The notes beneath the pieces are model-generated. The model did no database searches and had not been told where the DNA came from. It saw nothing but the letters and a program-made list of their open reading frames with translations. 64,000 nt of DNA. Origin: an uncultured Alphaproteobacteria bacterium (GTDB lineage Bacteria > Pseudomonadota > Alphaproteobacteria > HIMB59 > GCA-002718135). Position 1 is the stretch's first letter. Each line of letters starts with the position of its first letter. The stretch lies in contig CABXSY010000005.1 of NCBI GenBank assembly GCA_902514875.1, positions 1 through 64,000 on the forward strand, given 5' to 3'. Made by a program: the position numbers and the translations under genes. Shown here piece after piece: positions 41,239-52,252 of this stretch.

Positions 41239-41256
41239 AAAAAAGTATACTTTTTT
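41239..41256. promoter_or_regulatory. Perfect 18-bp palindrome AAAAAAGTATACTTTTTT immediately before the livJ SD
   Basis: Self-reverse-complementary; followed by GGAGGAAATATG. Confidence 0.45.
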
Positions 41257-41265
41257 GGAGGAAAT

Positions 41266-42447
41266 ATGAAAAAATTACTTCTTGCTGTTATTGTAAGTTT
41301 GTCGACTGTAACGACTGCTGCAATGGCAGAAATTAAAGTAGGAATTATTCTTGGTTTTACAGGACCAATTGAATCTTTAACTCCTGCTATGAGAGATGGT
41401 GCTAGAATGGCTTTTGATGAAGCATCAAACTCTGGAAACCTATTAGGTGGCGAAACAGTTACTATCCTAGAAGCTGACTCAACTTGTGTTGATTCTGCAG
41501 CTGCAACAGCTGCTGCTGAAGGATTGGTAGCTGATGGCGTTACTGCTATTATGGGTGCTGACTGTTCAGGTGTAACAGGTGCAATCAATGCTAACGTTGC
41601 TGTACCAAATGGTATCTTAATGGTATCTCCATCTGCTACTTCACCAGGTCTAAGTAAAGTTCCTGATAATGGAACTTTTTGGCGTACTGCTCCATCCGAT
41701 GCAAAAGGTGGTCAAGTATTAGCTAAACTTGCTTTAAGTAGAGGAATTGAAAGTATTGCGGTAACGTATACTAACAATGACTACGGAAAAGGTTTAGCTG
41801 AAGTATTTGAAGCTTCATTTGCACGTGGTGGCGGAACTATTACTGCCTCTGCTTCACACGAAGATGGAAAAGCAGATTATTCATCAGAAGTTGGTGTTCT
41901 TGCATCAGCTGGTGGAGACGCTCTTCTAGTAATAGGTTATATTGATGATGGTGGAAAAGGAATGATTGAAGCATCTTTAGACTCAGGTGCATTCGACACT
42001 TTTGTTCTATCTGATGGTATGATTGGTCAATCCATTGTAGACAACATTGGTTCAGATTTAGAAGGTTCATTTGGTTCAATGCCAGGTGCAATTTCAAAAG
42101 GTTCAGCAAAGTTTGGTGAACTAGCAGCTGCTAAAGGCATGGATGGAAGTGCTCCATATGTTGGAGAATCTTATGATGCTGCAGCAATTATTGCTCTAGC
42201 AATTCAAGCTGGTGGATCTGCTGATAAGCAATCAATCCTAAACAATATTGCTAAAGTATCTAACGCTCCAGGTATTGTAATTAACCCTGGTCAATTATCA
42301 TACGGCTTACAAATGTTAGCTGCAGGTAAAGATATTGATTACCAAGGTGCAACAGACGTAGAATTTAATGCGTTTGGTGATGCTGCTGGTGCATTTAAAG
42401 AGTTAGAAGTTAGTGGTGGCGAATTCGTTACTGTTGGTGCTCTTTAA
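41266..42447 (+). CDS. livJ: Branched-chain amino acid ABC transporter substrate-binding protein
   Basis: Signal peptide MKKLLLAVIVSLSTVTTAAMA, GIILGFTGPIESL, ABC-type Leu/Ile/Val binding fold; strong SD. Confidence 0.9.
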   Translation: MKKLLLAVIVSLSTVTTAAMAEIKVGIILGFTGPIESLTPAMRDGARMAFDEASNSGNLLGGETVTILEADSTCVDSAAATAAAEGLVADGVTAIMGADCSGVTGAINANVAVPNGILMVSPSATSPGLSKVPDNGTFWRTAPSDAKGGQVLAKLALSRGIESIAVTYTNNDYGKGLAEVFEASFARGGGTITASASHEDGKADYSSEVGVLASAGGDALLVIGYIDDGGKGMIEASLDSGAFDTFVLSDGMIGQSIVDNIGSDLEGSFGSMPGAISKGSAKFGELAAAKGMDGSAPYVGESYDAAAIIALAIQAGGSADKQSILNNIAKVSNAPGIVINPGQLSYGLQMLAAGKDIDYQGATDVEFNAFGDAAGAFKELEVSGGEFVTVGAL

Positions 42448-42469
42448 TAATTAGCTTAATATATTTTAC

Positions 42470-42499
42470 AAAACCCCAGTTTTATACTGGGGTTTTTTT
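42470..42499 (+). terminator. Rho-independent terminator of livJ
   Basis: AAAACCCCAGT-TTTAT-ACTGGGGTTTT followed by T tract. Confidence 0.93.
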
Positions 42500-42537
42500 A
42501 TTTGATAAAAAATTAATAATGCTAGAATGAAATAATT

Positions 42538-43137
42538 ATGTCTGTAATAGAATGTAATTGTGAGAAATGTAAAATTTTCTTAAATGAAAATAAAGTTTAC
42601 TACTCTTTATTTTGTGGTTGTGAAGATTGTCGTCAAGCTGGACAATGGGGACATTCTAAGGGTGGTCCTTTACCTGATAAATTACAAAAATTAATTTATG
42701 TTCGATCTGATATAAAAGATGTTGAGGGAATAAAATATATGCACGCATATCAATTACGTGATAATTCAAGTTCAACAAGAATATATTGTAAAGAATGCCA
42801 TAGTATTATTGGAATAGATCATATTAATTATAAAGATATAGTATTCATGCTCATCCCTAAATTATGCAAAACAGACTTAGATCTTAGCATTAAGCCTGTT
42901 GCTGCTATCTTTATGAATGACTATCCTTACAGAGATTTATCAATGATAGGTGATGGTGTCTTATTTTTGAAAGATTTTAAAGATGAAAATATTAACAAAA
43001 AATATAATGCACTAATGAGCCCACTGAGAGCAAAGTACCTAAAACCTAAAGGAATTAGCTTTAAACAGTTAATAAAAAAAGTGGAAGGTGTAACTATTTT
43101 AAATTTAAAAAAAGGTGAAGAAATTTTACTTCCTTAA
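42538..43137 (+). CDS. GFA/CENP-V (Mss4-like) domain protein
   Basis: ECNCEKCKIFL, CGCEDCRQAG..., YCKECHSIIG zinc motifs. Confidence 0.78.
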   Translation: MSVIECNCEKCKIFLNENKVYYSLFCGCEDCRQAGQWGHSKGGPLPDKLQKLIYVRSDIKDVEGIKYMHAYQLRDNSSSTRIYCKECHSIIGIDHINYKDIVFMLIPKLCKTDLDLSIKPVAAIFMNDYPYRDLSMIGDGVLFLKDFKDENINKKYNALMSPLRAKYLKPKGISFKQLIKKVEGVTILNLKKGEEILLP

Positions 43138-43138
43138 A

Positions 43139-44512
43139 TTAAGAGTGTCTAACTTTTTCAGGAATTATTCCTTTAGGCCTGTATCTTAAAATCAATAATA
43201 AGATTAATCCCATAAATAAGTATCTAAAGTAAGGAACACTATCTAGTAAATGAAGCTTTAAAGCATTAGTTGGTTCTAATCCTGCTGTAAGTTGATTAAT
43301 AATAAATGTTGTAAGTGGTGCTGCTTCGATCCAAGAAAACCAAATAACAAAACCACCAAATATAGCTCCTAAATTATTTCCACTACCTCCAACAATAACC
43401 ATGATCCAAATAATAAAAGTAAAACGAAGAGGCCTATATCCTGATGGAGTAAATAATCCATCTAAAGTGACAAGCATTGCCCCAGCTACTCCTACAATTG
43501 CAGCCCCTATTACGAAAATAATTAAATGTTGTTTTACGACATCCTTTCCCATTGCATTTGCTGCTGTTTCATTATCTCTTATAGCTCTCATCATTCTTCC
43601 CCAAGGAGATAACTGAGCTTTATTTGCAAAGTAAAAAATGATGAACATTACAATTAAAAATAAAACAGCATAAGATAATTTTACAAATATTCCTGAGCCA
43701 TCAATAATGAGATTATTTAAAACTTGCTGTCTATCACTCACATCAACAATATTATTTAATTTTGAGGAATTAAGGTATGTAATTAAATTTATGAACCAAT
43801 CTGTATTTTGTAAATTAATTTCATATGGAACTGGTCTTTTTAATCCAATAACGTTTTTGACACCTCGAGAAAGCCATTCTTCATGTTTTAAAACACTCAC
43901 TACTATTTCAGAAATACCAAGAGTTACAATTGCCAAATAATCAGATCGTAATCCAAGGGCAACTTTACCAATGATAAAGGCAACACCAGCAGCAAAAAAT
44001 CCTCCAACAATCCAGGAAAATATTATTGGTAAACCAAGTCCGCCTAAAAAACCTGCAATAGCAGGATTAACATCCTCAATACTCTCAGTTGCATCTAAGT
44101 AAAAATGTCTGATTACTAAAATACCAAAAATGATAAATATAGTATTAAAAATATACCTGTTTCTTTTATCTTTTACCGTCTTATTAATGTACATGACAGC
44201 AGTTACTAAGATAACAAGCAAAACAAAACTAACACCAATGCCGGTACCACCTGCTTTCCATGATTCGGTTATAGGAGGATAAGAAACAATGACAGCTGCA
44301 AGACCTCCCATAGCAAGAAAACCCATTACACCAAAATTAATAACGCCAGCATAACCCCATGAAATATTAACTCCCATCGTCATAATGGCTGAGATAATAC
44401 ACATATTTAAAATTACTAAACTAACTGACCAACCTTGAATAAATCCAACAAAAATAAACAAAGAAACCATTATAGCAATTGCTACCCATTCATATTTCTC
44501 AAATTTCATCAC
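43139..44512 (-). CDS. livM: Branched-chain amino acid ABC transporter permease
   Basis: GYAGVINFGVMGFLAMG, SDYLAIVTLGISEIV, GRMMRAIRDNETAANAMGKDV. Confidence 0.93.
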   Translation of the reverse strand: MMKFEKYEWVAIAIMVSLFIFVGFIQGWSVSLVILNMCIISAIMTMGVNISWGYAGVINFGVMGFLAMGGLAAVIVSYPPITESWKAGGTGIGVSFVLLVILVTAVMYINKTVKDKRNRYIFNTIFIIFGILVIRHFYLDATESIEDVNPAIAGFLGGLGLPIIFSWIVGGFFAAGVAFIIGKVALGLRSDYLAIVTLGISEIVVSVLKHEEWLSRGVKNVIGLKRPVPYEINLQNTDWFINLITYLNSSKLNNIVDVSDRQQVLNNLIIDGSGIFVKLSYAVLFLIVMFIIFYFANKAQLSPWGRMMRAIRDNETAANAMGKDVVKQHLIIFVIGAAIVGVAGAMLVTLDGLFTPSGYRPLRFTFIIWIMVIVGGSGNNLGAIFGGFVIWFSWIEAAPLTTFIINQLTAGLEPTNALKLHLLDSVPYFRYLFMGLILLLILRYRPKGIIPEKVRHS

Positions 44513-45522
44513 AAGACTCTTCCTTTAAATATACCTGATGGCCTTATTAATAAAACGATGACCAAAATTGAGAAAGATACAGCAAATTTATAATCTGTAG
44601 ATAGTAGTTGTACTAAACCTGAAGGCTCTAATGAACTTGGTAAAATATATACAAAAAATTTCTTATAAGCGTAGGTAACCATTATTTCAGAAAAAGCGAT
44701 TACGTAACCACCAACTACTGCACCAAAAGGACTACCGATACCACCGACAATCGCAGAAGCAAATATAGGTAAGACTAAGTTTAAATAAATAATTGGTTTG
44801 TAACTTTTATCTAAACCATACAAAGTACCAGCGACACAGGCAAGAACTCCAACAATGACCCAAGTAATGAAAACAACTCTGTCAGGGTTAATACCAGATA
44901 ATAATGCTAAATCTTCATTGTCAGAAAAAGCTCTCATTGATTTTCCAGTTTTTGTTTTTTGTAAAAACCAAAACGTAAATGTTAATAAAGCTATAGTAAT
45001 TAATATTGTTATAACTTGAGATGACTTTAAGGCTAAACCTTCATTTAAACCCGTAATTACTTTGAATTGTTTGGCCTTGATGATAAATTTTTGACCATCA
45101 GAAAATTTAATTGTTTCTGTTCCAATAATAATTCTAATTATAGCATTAATTACAAACATTAACCCAATAGAGACCATTGCTAAAACAACTGGAACACTTT
45201 TTTGATACCTATAATACTGAAAAACAAATTTATCTGAAATAATGCATAAAATGATAGTAGCTACTATACCAATGGGTAGAGCAATTAAAGCTGTGGGTAA
45301 AATTCCTAATCCAATATTTTGTGATTGAAAAAACCAAGTAAATAAAATTGTTATCATCGCTCCAAATGACATGATTTCTCCATGGGCAAAGTTTGCAAAA
45401 CGCAGAATAGCGTACACAAAAGTAACACCAAGTGCACCAATTGCTAATTGAGAACCATATGTTATTCCAGGTATGATAATAAAATTAAGAAGGACAATAA
45501 CAGAGTTTAAAAAATCAATCAT
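44509..45522 (-). CDS. livH: Branched-chain amino acid ABC transporter permease
   Basis: GVTFVYAILRFANFAHGEIMSFGA, GKSMRAFSDNEDLALLSGIN. Confidence 0.93.
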   Translation of the reverse strand: MIDFLNSVIVLLNFIIIPGITYGSQLAIGALGVTFVYAILRFANFAHGEIMSFGAMITILFTWFFQSQNIGLGILPTALIALPIGIVATIILCIISDKFVFQYYRYQKSVPVVLAMVSIGLMFVINAIIRIIIGTETIKFSDGQKFIIKAKQFKVITGLNEGLALKSSQVITILITIALLTFTFWFLQKTKTGKSMRAFSDNEDLALLSGINPDRVVFITWVIVGVLACVAGTLYGLDKSYKPIIYLNLVLPIFASAIVGGIGSPFGAVVGGYVIAFSEIMVTYAYKKFFVYILPSSLEPSGLVQLLSTDYKFAVSFSILVIVLLIRPSGIFKGRVL

Positions 45523-46227
45523 TTAGCCTCCTAAGAAAGACTTTCGAACTTCTGGGTTATTTAAAAGCTCTTCTCCTGAGCCTTCATGACTATTTTTTCC
45601 ATTTACTAAAACATATCCTCTATCAGCAATACTGAGTGCTTGTTTAGCATTTTGTTCAACCATAAGTATTCCAACACCAGTTTTACAAACTTCAATTATT
45701 CTAGAAAATAACTCATCCATAACAATTGGTGAAACACCAGCAGTTGGTTCATCCAACATTAATATATTAGGACTAGTCATTAATGCTCTTCCAAATGCAA
45801 CTTGCTGCCTCTGACCACCTGATAACTCTCCAGCACTTTGATTTCTTTTTTCTTTAAGAATTGGAAAAAGATCATAAATATCATTTATCGTATGAATAAT
45901 ATCATCATCTCGTAAAAAACCCCCCATTTCTAAATTTTCTTCTACTGTCATACCTGTAAATACATTGTTTGTTTGAGGAACAAATGCCAATCCCAGGTTA
46001 ATTCTATTTTGAGGTAACATTGAAGAAATTTCTTTTTTGGAATATTCTACGGATCCGGATGTTAAACTTAGCATACCAAGTAAAGCTTTCATTGCTGTTG
46101 ATTTACCTGCTCCATTTGGACCAACTATAACAACAATTTCACCTTCATTTACTTCTACATTGATATCTTTAATAATATCAACCCCTCCATATCCAGCAGT
46201 TAAGTTTTTACCTTTTAAATTATTCAT
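45523..46227 (-). CDS. livF: Branched-chain amino acid ABC transporter ATPase
   Basis: GPNGAGKSTAMKALLGML, ELSGGQRQQVAFGRALM. Confidence 0.94.
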   Translation of the reverse strand: MNNLKGKNLTAGYGGVDIIKDINVEVNEGEIVVIVGPNGAGKSTAMKALLGMLSLTSGSVEYSKKEISSMLPQNRINLGLAFVPQTNNVFTGMTVEENLEMGGFLRDDDIIHTINDIYDLFPILKEKRNQSAGELSGGQRQQVAFGRALMTSPNILMLDEPTAGVSPIVMDELFSRIIEVCKTGVGILMVEQNAKQALSIADRGYVLVNGKNSHEGSGEELLNNPEVRKSFLGG

Positions 46228-46233
46228 AAAATT

Positions 46234-47001
46234 TTAATCCTTATTAATACCTTTACCTAAATATGCTTCTATAACTGTGTCGTTATTTTTAACTTCTTCA
46301 AAATTTCCTTTATATAAAACTGAGCCTTCGGCCATGACTATTACAGGGTCACAAATTTTTTGGATAAGATCCATATCATGCTCAATAACAAAAAAAGTGT
46401 AATTTTTTTCTTTATTCAATCGTAAAATAGCATCTGTAATTTCATTAAGAAGTGTACGATTAACACCTGCTCCTACTTCATCAAGTAAAACTATTTTTGG
46501 ATCAACCATCATAGTTCTCCCTAATTCAAGTAATTTTTTTTGACCCCCAGATAAATTACCTGCTAATTCTTGAGTTAAATGAGTTAGATTTAAAAAATTA
46601 ATTACCTCAATTGCTTTAGCTCTTATTTCTTCTTCTTGCTTTTTTACTTTTGCGTTACTTAAAAGAGCGTATGATAATTTTTCACCAAATTGATTTGGTG
46701 GCACCATCATTAAATTTTCAAGAACAGTTAAGGTTGAAAACTCATGGGCAATTTGAAAAGTTCTTAGAACTCCCTTTTCAAACAATTCATGAGGTTTTAA
46801 AAAAGAAATATCTTCATTATTAAGAATTATATTTCCGTCATCTGGATCATATAATCCTGCAATAGTATTAAATAATGTAGTTTTTCCTGCTCCATTTGGA
46901 CCAATTAAACCTGTAATTGAGCCCATTTCAACTTTCATTGATGCGTTATGAACTGCTTTTAATCCTCCAAAAAATTTATTAACATTATTTATTTCAAGCA
47001 T
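46234..47001 (-). CDS. livG: Branched-chain amino acid ABC transporter ATPase
   Basis: GPNGAGKTTLFNTIAGLY, NLSGGQKKLLELGRTMM. Confidence 0.94.
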   Translation of the reverse strand: MLEINNVNKFFGGLKAVHNASMKVEMGSITGLIGPNGAGKTTLFNTIAGLYDPDDGNIILNNEDISFLKPHELFEKGVLRTFQIAHEFSTLTVLENLMMVPPNQFGEKLSYALLSNAKVKKQEEEIRAKAIEVINFLNLTHLTQELAGNLSGGQKKLLELGRTMMVDPKIVLLDEVGAGVNRTLLNEITDAILRLNKEKNYTFFVIEHDMDLIQKICDPVIVMAEGSVLYKGNFEEVKNNDTVIEAYLGKGINKD

Positions 47002-48091
47002 TATGCAATTTTTTTAAATTTCCATTCAATTCTGCATTAAGAACTAATCCTAGAGATATAATTATAGCAAGCATTGCTGATCCCCCATAAGAAACTAAAG
47101 GTAATGGAATTCCAACAACTGGCATTAATCCAGATACCATAGATATATTCATTATCACATATATAAATAAGTTGCTGCCAACGCCTATAGAAAGAATTCT
47201 ACCAAAAATATGATTTGATTTAATACTTATATAAAAACAGACTGATATTATTAAGAGAAAAAGTAAAATTATAAACATAGTTCCAATAAAACCAAATTCT
47301 TCCCCAATTAACGTAAAGATAAAATCAGTTTGTTTTTCAGGTAAATACTGTAGATAAGATTGAGAACCCTCTAAAAATCCTTTACCAGTCAGACCGCCAG
47401 ACCCTAAAGCAATTTTAGATTGAATAAGTTGATATCCTCTTCCAAGAGCATCAGCTTCAGGATTTAAAAAAGAGAAAATTCTATCTTTTTGATATGGCTG
47501 TAAGTAATTTAAAGATAAAGGGATTGAAAAAATTAAAACAAAAAATCCTAATACAAACTTCCAAATTCTTATTCCACTTGCAAATAGAATAAGAATTCCA
47601 AGCGTCGCTATGCTTAAAGCAGTTCCAAGATCTGGCTGAATAACAACTAAAGCAAATGGTAAAAATAAAATTAAAATCGGAAAAAATAAATTTTTTATTT
47701 GCTTAATTTCATCAAATTTTAAATCATGATAAAATCTTGCTAAAGCTAATATTATAGTTATTTTTATTAATTCTGAAGGCTGAATGCTAAAACCAAATAT
47801 ATTTATCCATCTAGTTGCGCCCTTACCAAAAACACCTATTAATTCAACTGATAGCAAAAGTAGCAATGATAAAATGAAAAAGATATAAGCAAATTGATAA
47901 ATAAATTTAATATTTATTAAAGCCAAGATAATTGCTAAGAATAAAAAAAATGCTAATCTAATTAAATGTCTTGATGCCCAAGGATTATATGATCCTCCTG
48001 CTGCAGAATATAAACCTGCTGCACCAATAAAAGAAATTAATATTATTAAGAAAATCAATAAGTAATTTAAGTTTTGAATTTTATTTATCAT
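46994..48091 (-). CDS. rodA: Rod shape-determining protein RodA
   Basis: SEDS family; QPDLGTALSIATLGI, KIALGSGGLTGKG, LPEKQTDFIFTLIGEEFG. Confidence 0.96.
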   Translation of the reverse strand: MINKIQNLNYLLIFLIILISFIGAAGLYSAAGGSYNPWASRHLIRLAFFLFLAIILALINIKFIYQFAYIFFILSLLLLLSVELIGVFGKGATRWINIFGFSIQPSELIKITIILALARFYHDLKFDEIKQIKNLFFPILILFLPFALVVIQPDLGTALSIATLGILILFASGIRIWKFVLGFFVLIFSIPLSLNYLQPYQKDRIFSFLNPEADALGRGYQLIQSKIALGSGGLTGKGFLEGSQSYLQYLPEKQTDFIFTLIGEEFGFIGTMFIILLFLLIISVCFYISIKSNHIFGRILSIGVGSNLFIYVIMNISMVSGLMPVVGIPLPLVSYGGSAMLAIIISLGLVLNAELNGNLKKLHNA

Positions 48092-49893
48092 TAAATTTCT
48101 AAATTTTTTGTAAATTGAAAAATTTCTTTTGCTATTGGCGCTGCAGTTGATGCGCCTGAACCTCCATGCTCAATAACAACTGAAACAGCGTATCTAGGCT
48201 TTTCAACAGGCATATATCCAACAAATAAAGCATGATCTCTTTTTTTCCATTCTACTTCTTTTTTCCTAAAATCTTCACTTTCTCTTTCTGCTACAGTTAT
48301 TCTTCTAACTTGAGATGTTCCTGTCTTGCCTGCAAAAGTTGCAGACGCAGATCTCGAATTATAAGCTGTACCACTGGGCTCATTAACTACTTTAAACATA
48401 GAAGTTTTAATGATTTTAATTGCATTTTGATATTTTGCCAATTTTTCAAATTCAATGTCATTATTTTGTTTTATAATATTTGGTTTTATATTTTTTCCAT
48501 TAGAAGCAATAATTGAAGTCATTACAGCAAGTTGTAGTGGATTAGTTAATACAAATCCTTGACCAATAGCAGAGATTAGAGTCTCTCCAGGATACCAACT
48601 TTCATCAAATTTTTTCTTTTTCCAATCACGTGAAGGAATAATTCCTTTTTTTTGATTAGGTAGGGGGACATCATATATTTTACCTAAACCAAAATCTTCA
48701 GCAACTCTAGCAATTTTATCTATCCCAATTTTTTTTGAGATTTCATAGAAGAAAACATCACATGATTCTTTAATTGCATTACTAACATTCATCGAGCCAT
48801 GACCATTATTTTTCCAACAATGGTAAAGTCTATCACCTAAACTGATTTTTCCACTACAAAAATGTTTCGTATTTGTATCGATAATCCCATGGACTATCCC
48901 CGCTATAGCAACAACCATTTTAAAAGTTGAGCCTGGAGCATATAAACCTTGAATAGATCTATAAGTGAGTGGCGACAGTTCGTTTTCTAAAATTGAATCC
49001 CAATATTCCTTATTGGGTTTTTGTATAATTTTATTTGGATTATAAGATGGAGTGGAGGCCATACATAATATATTACCATTGTTAATATCCATAAGTACTA
49101 CAGATCCAGCTTTGTGTTCTTTTAATAAATTTAAAGCATATTCTTGAATTCTAAGGTCGATAGTTATCTGAATGTCATTTCCCTTCTGACTATCTTGCCT
49201 TGATATTTCACGAATTACTCTTCCATAAGAATTAACTTCAATCTCTCTTTGTCCAGATTTGCCTATTAAATTAGGGTTAAAACTTTTTTCAATACCATCT
49301 TTCCCTATCTCTAAATTAGGCATATTTGAAATAAAAGGTAATTCAACTTCTTCTCGATTAGGTTTGTTTGTATATCCTATCAAATGTGAAACAGTATTAT
49401 CAAACTGATAAGTTCGCATATAATCTTGAGAAATAAATATACCCTCAATATTAAGTTTATTTGATTCTATTATTTCAAGTTGTGACCAACTAATATTTTC
49501 TAAGACTTTTATTTTTTGAAATTTTTTAACTTTTTTTGATAATTCTAGTATTTTCCTTCTATCACTAAAATTTATTTTTATAATTTGATTTAATTCATTT
49601 AAAGTTTTATCTATATTCTTTGTATTTTCAGGGATTATGTATACGTCAAATACTTTTATATTAGATGCTAATACGTTGTTATTAGTATCGTAAATCTTAC
49701 CTCTAACAGGGTATATAATCTCTATGTCTATTTGATTATTTTTTGAAAGAGTTTTATATTTTTGTGAATCTTTTATTTGAATATCATATAATCTCCAGCC
49801 TACAATTCCAAAAAAAGATACTTTTAACAAATATAATAAAAAAGTTCTTCTATTTAGAACTGAATATTGTTTTTTATCATCTGAATAGAACAT
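48091..49893 (-). CDS. mrdA: Penicillin-binding protein 2
   Basis: YAPGSTFKMV, FAGKTGTSQVRR, PBP dimerisation domain. Confidence 0.96.
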   Translation of the reverse strand: MFYSDDKKQYSVLNRRTFLLYLLKVSFFGIVGWRLYDIQIKDSQKYKTLSKNNQIDIEIIYPVRGKIYDTNNNVLASNIKVFDVYIIPENTKNIDKTLNELNQIIKINFSDRRKILELSKKVKKFQKIKVLENISWSQLEIIESNKLNIEGIFISQDYMRTYQFDNTVSHLIGYTNKPNREEVELPFISNMPNLEIGKDGIEKSFNPNLIGKSGQREIEVNSYGRVIREISRQDSQKGNDIQITIDLRIQEYALNLLKEHKAGSVVLMDINNGNILCMASTPSYNPNKIIQKPNKEYWDSILENELSPLTYRSIQGLYAPGSTFKMVVAIAGIVHGIIDTNTKHFCSGKISLGDRLYHCWKNNGHGSMNVSNAIKESCDVFFYEISKKIGIDKIARVAEDFGLGKIYDVPLPNQKKGIIPSRDWKKKKFDESWYPGETLISAIGQGFVLTNPLQLAVMTSIIASNGKNIKPNIIKQNNDIEFEKLAKYQNAIKIIKTSMFKVVNEPSGTAYNSRSASATFAGKTGTSQVRRITVAERESEDFRKKEVEWKKRDHALFVGYMPVEKPRYAVSVVIEHGGSGASTAAPIAKEIFQFTKNLEI

Positions 49894-50379
49894 TCACTTA
49901 TCCAATTTAGTAAAAAAAAATATACTAGGAATAAAAATAATTAAAGAAATTAAAAAGAAATTAAAAAAAGAACTTATATTAAATTTATAATTGTGTATTA
50001 GGTTTGACAGAATTTGTTCAATTAAAAGCAAAGAAATTAATGTTATAAAATAAATAAATATAATTTGATACGAAGATAATCTAATTAAAAATTTTCTTAG
50101 CAATAAAAAAAAGATTAAAAGAGATAAAAAAGTGATTAAATGAGCTCCAATATTATTTAGTAATAATATATCAAATAAAATTCCATATATCAAAGCTACA
50201 ACATAAAGATAATAATGGTAATGATAAAATATTATATAAATTAAAGTTAAATGAAATAGTATGTAAAATGCATTATTCACATTAGGAAATAAAATAAAGG
50301 AATTTACAGAAATTGAGAAACTTATAATTAAGATAATATTTAGTTTAGAGGAGGAATTAAGAAATTTGGAAAACTCCAT
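49894..50379 (-). CDS. mreD: Rod shape-determining protein MreD
   Basis: Hydrophobic ~161 aa between mreC and mrdA. Confidence 0.85.
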   Translation of the reverse strand: MEFSKFLNSSSKLNIILIISFSISVNSFILFPNVNNAFYILFHLTLIYIIFYHYHYYLYVVALIYGILFDILLLNNIGAHLITFLSLLIFFLLLRKFLIRLSSYQIIFIYFITLISLLLIEQILSNLIHNYKFNISSFFNFFLISLIIFIPSIFFFTKLDK

Positions 50380-51200
50380 TATTTTGAAGTAACTATTTGT
50401 ACATAATCAATATTTGCAAAATCTACAAAGGGCAGCACAAAAAATCTATTTTTTTCAACTTTAGCAACTTTACCAACTAATAAATCTACAGGAAAAATTT
50501 GAGCAGTACCACTTGTAACCACAATATCTCCCAATCTTGGCATTTTATTCTCTTTCACAAAAGAGCTTACTAGATATTTTCCATCTCCATTTCCAGTAAG
50601 TAATGAAAAAATTTCATCAGATATAGATTTTACAGAAATAGATAAATTTGGATCAGTTAATAATATTACTCGAGAATTTTTAGCAGTTGTGTCGATTATC
50701 TTTCCTATTACTCCTCTTTCATTAATAGCAGACATATTTTTCTTAATTTTATCTTCGTAACCAGCATTTAAATTTATTAACTTACTGTATATAGTATCAT
50801 TTCTATTTATAAGTGACGCTGTTTTGATTAAAGTTAAATTATTATCAGTTGCATTTAATAATTTTTTTAAAACTTTATTCTCTCTTGAATTTTGTATTGC
50901 TAATGTTTGCCATTTTTTTAGACGTATTATTTCTTCTTGAAGAATTTTATTTTCAAATTTTAAACTTCTAAACTGATTATATTCGTCAATAAAATTTGAA
51001 AATACATTTATTGGTGCTGTGATAAATCTTGTAATAGGTATGATTACTGAGCTAGATATATTTTTAACTCCGTTAATAATATAGTAATCAGTCTTTGAAA
51101 AAAAGACTAAAAGAAACGACAGGGTGACAACAGAAATTATTGTGAAGTTTTTTATAAATCTTGATAAATGAAAAACTTTTATTTGGAACTTTGGAGCCAT
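50379..51200 (-). CDS. mreC: Rod shape-determining protein MreC
   Basis: N-terminal TM and coiled coil, GVIGKIIDTTAKNSRVILLTDPN. Confidence 0.93.
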   Translation of the reverse strand: MAPKFQIKVFHLSRFIKNFTIISVVTLSFLLVFFSKTDYYIINGVKNISSSVIIPITRFITAPINVFSNFIDEYNQFRSLKFENKILQEEIIRLKKWQTLAIQNSRENKVLKKLLNATDNNLTLIKTASLINRNDTIYSKLINLNAGYEDKIKKNMSAINERGVIGKIIDTTAKNSRVILLTDPNLSISVKSISDEIFSLLTGNGDGKYLVSSFVKENKMPRLGDIVVTSGTAQIFPVDLLVGKVAKVEKNRFFVLPFVDFANIDYVQIVTSK

Positions 51201-51208
51201 TTTAATTT

Positions 51209-52252
<1,044 letters not shown>

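Noticed and set aside
41235-41588. 117-aa minus-strand ORF covering the livJ start
   Set aside because: Antisense to livJ signal peptide and mature N-terminus; Ala/Ser/Thr-rich product looks like codon-bias artefact.
41840-42109. 89-aa Leu/Gln-rich minus-strand ORF inside livJ
   Set aside because: Low-complexity antisense shadow of livJ codons.
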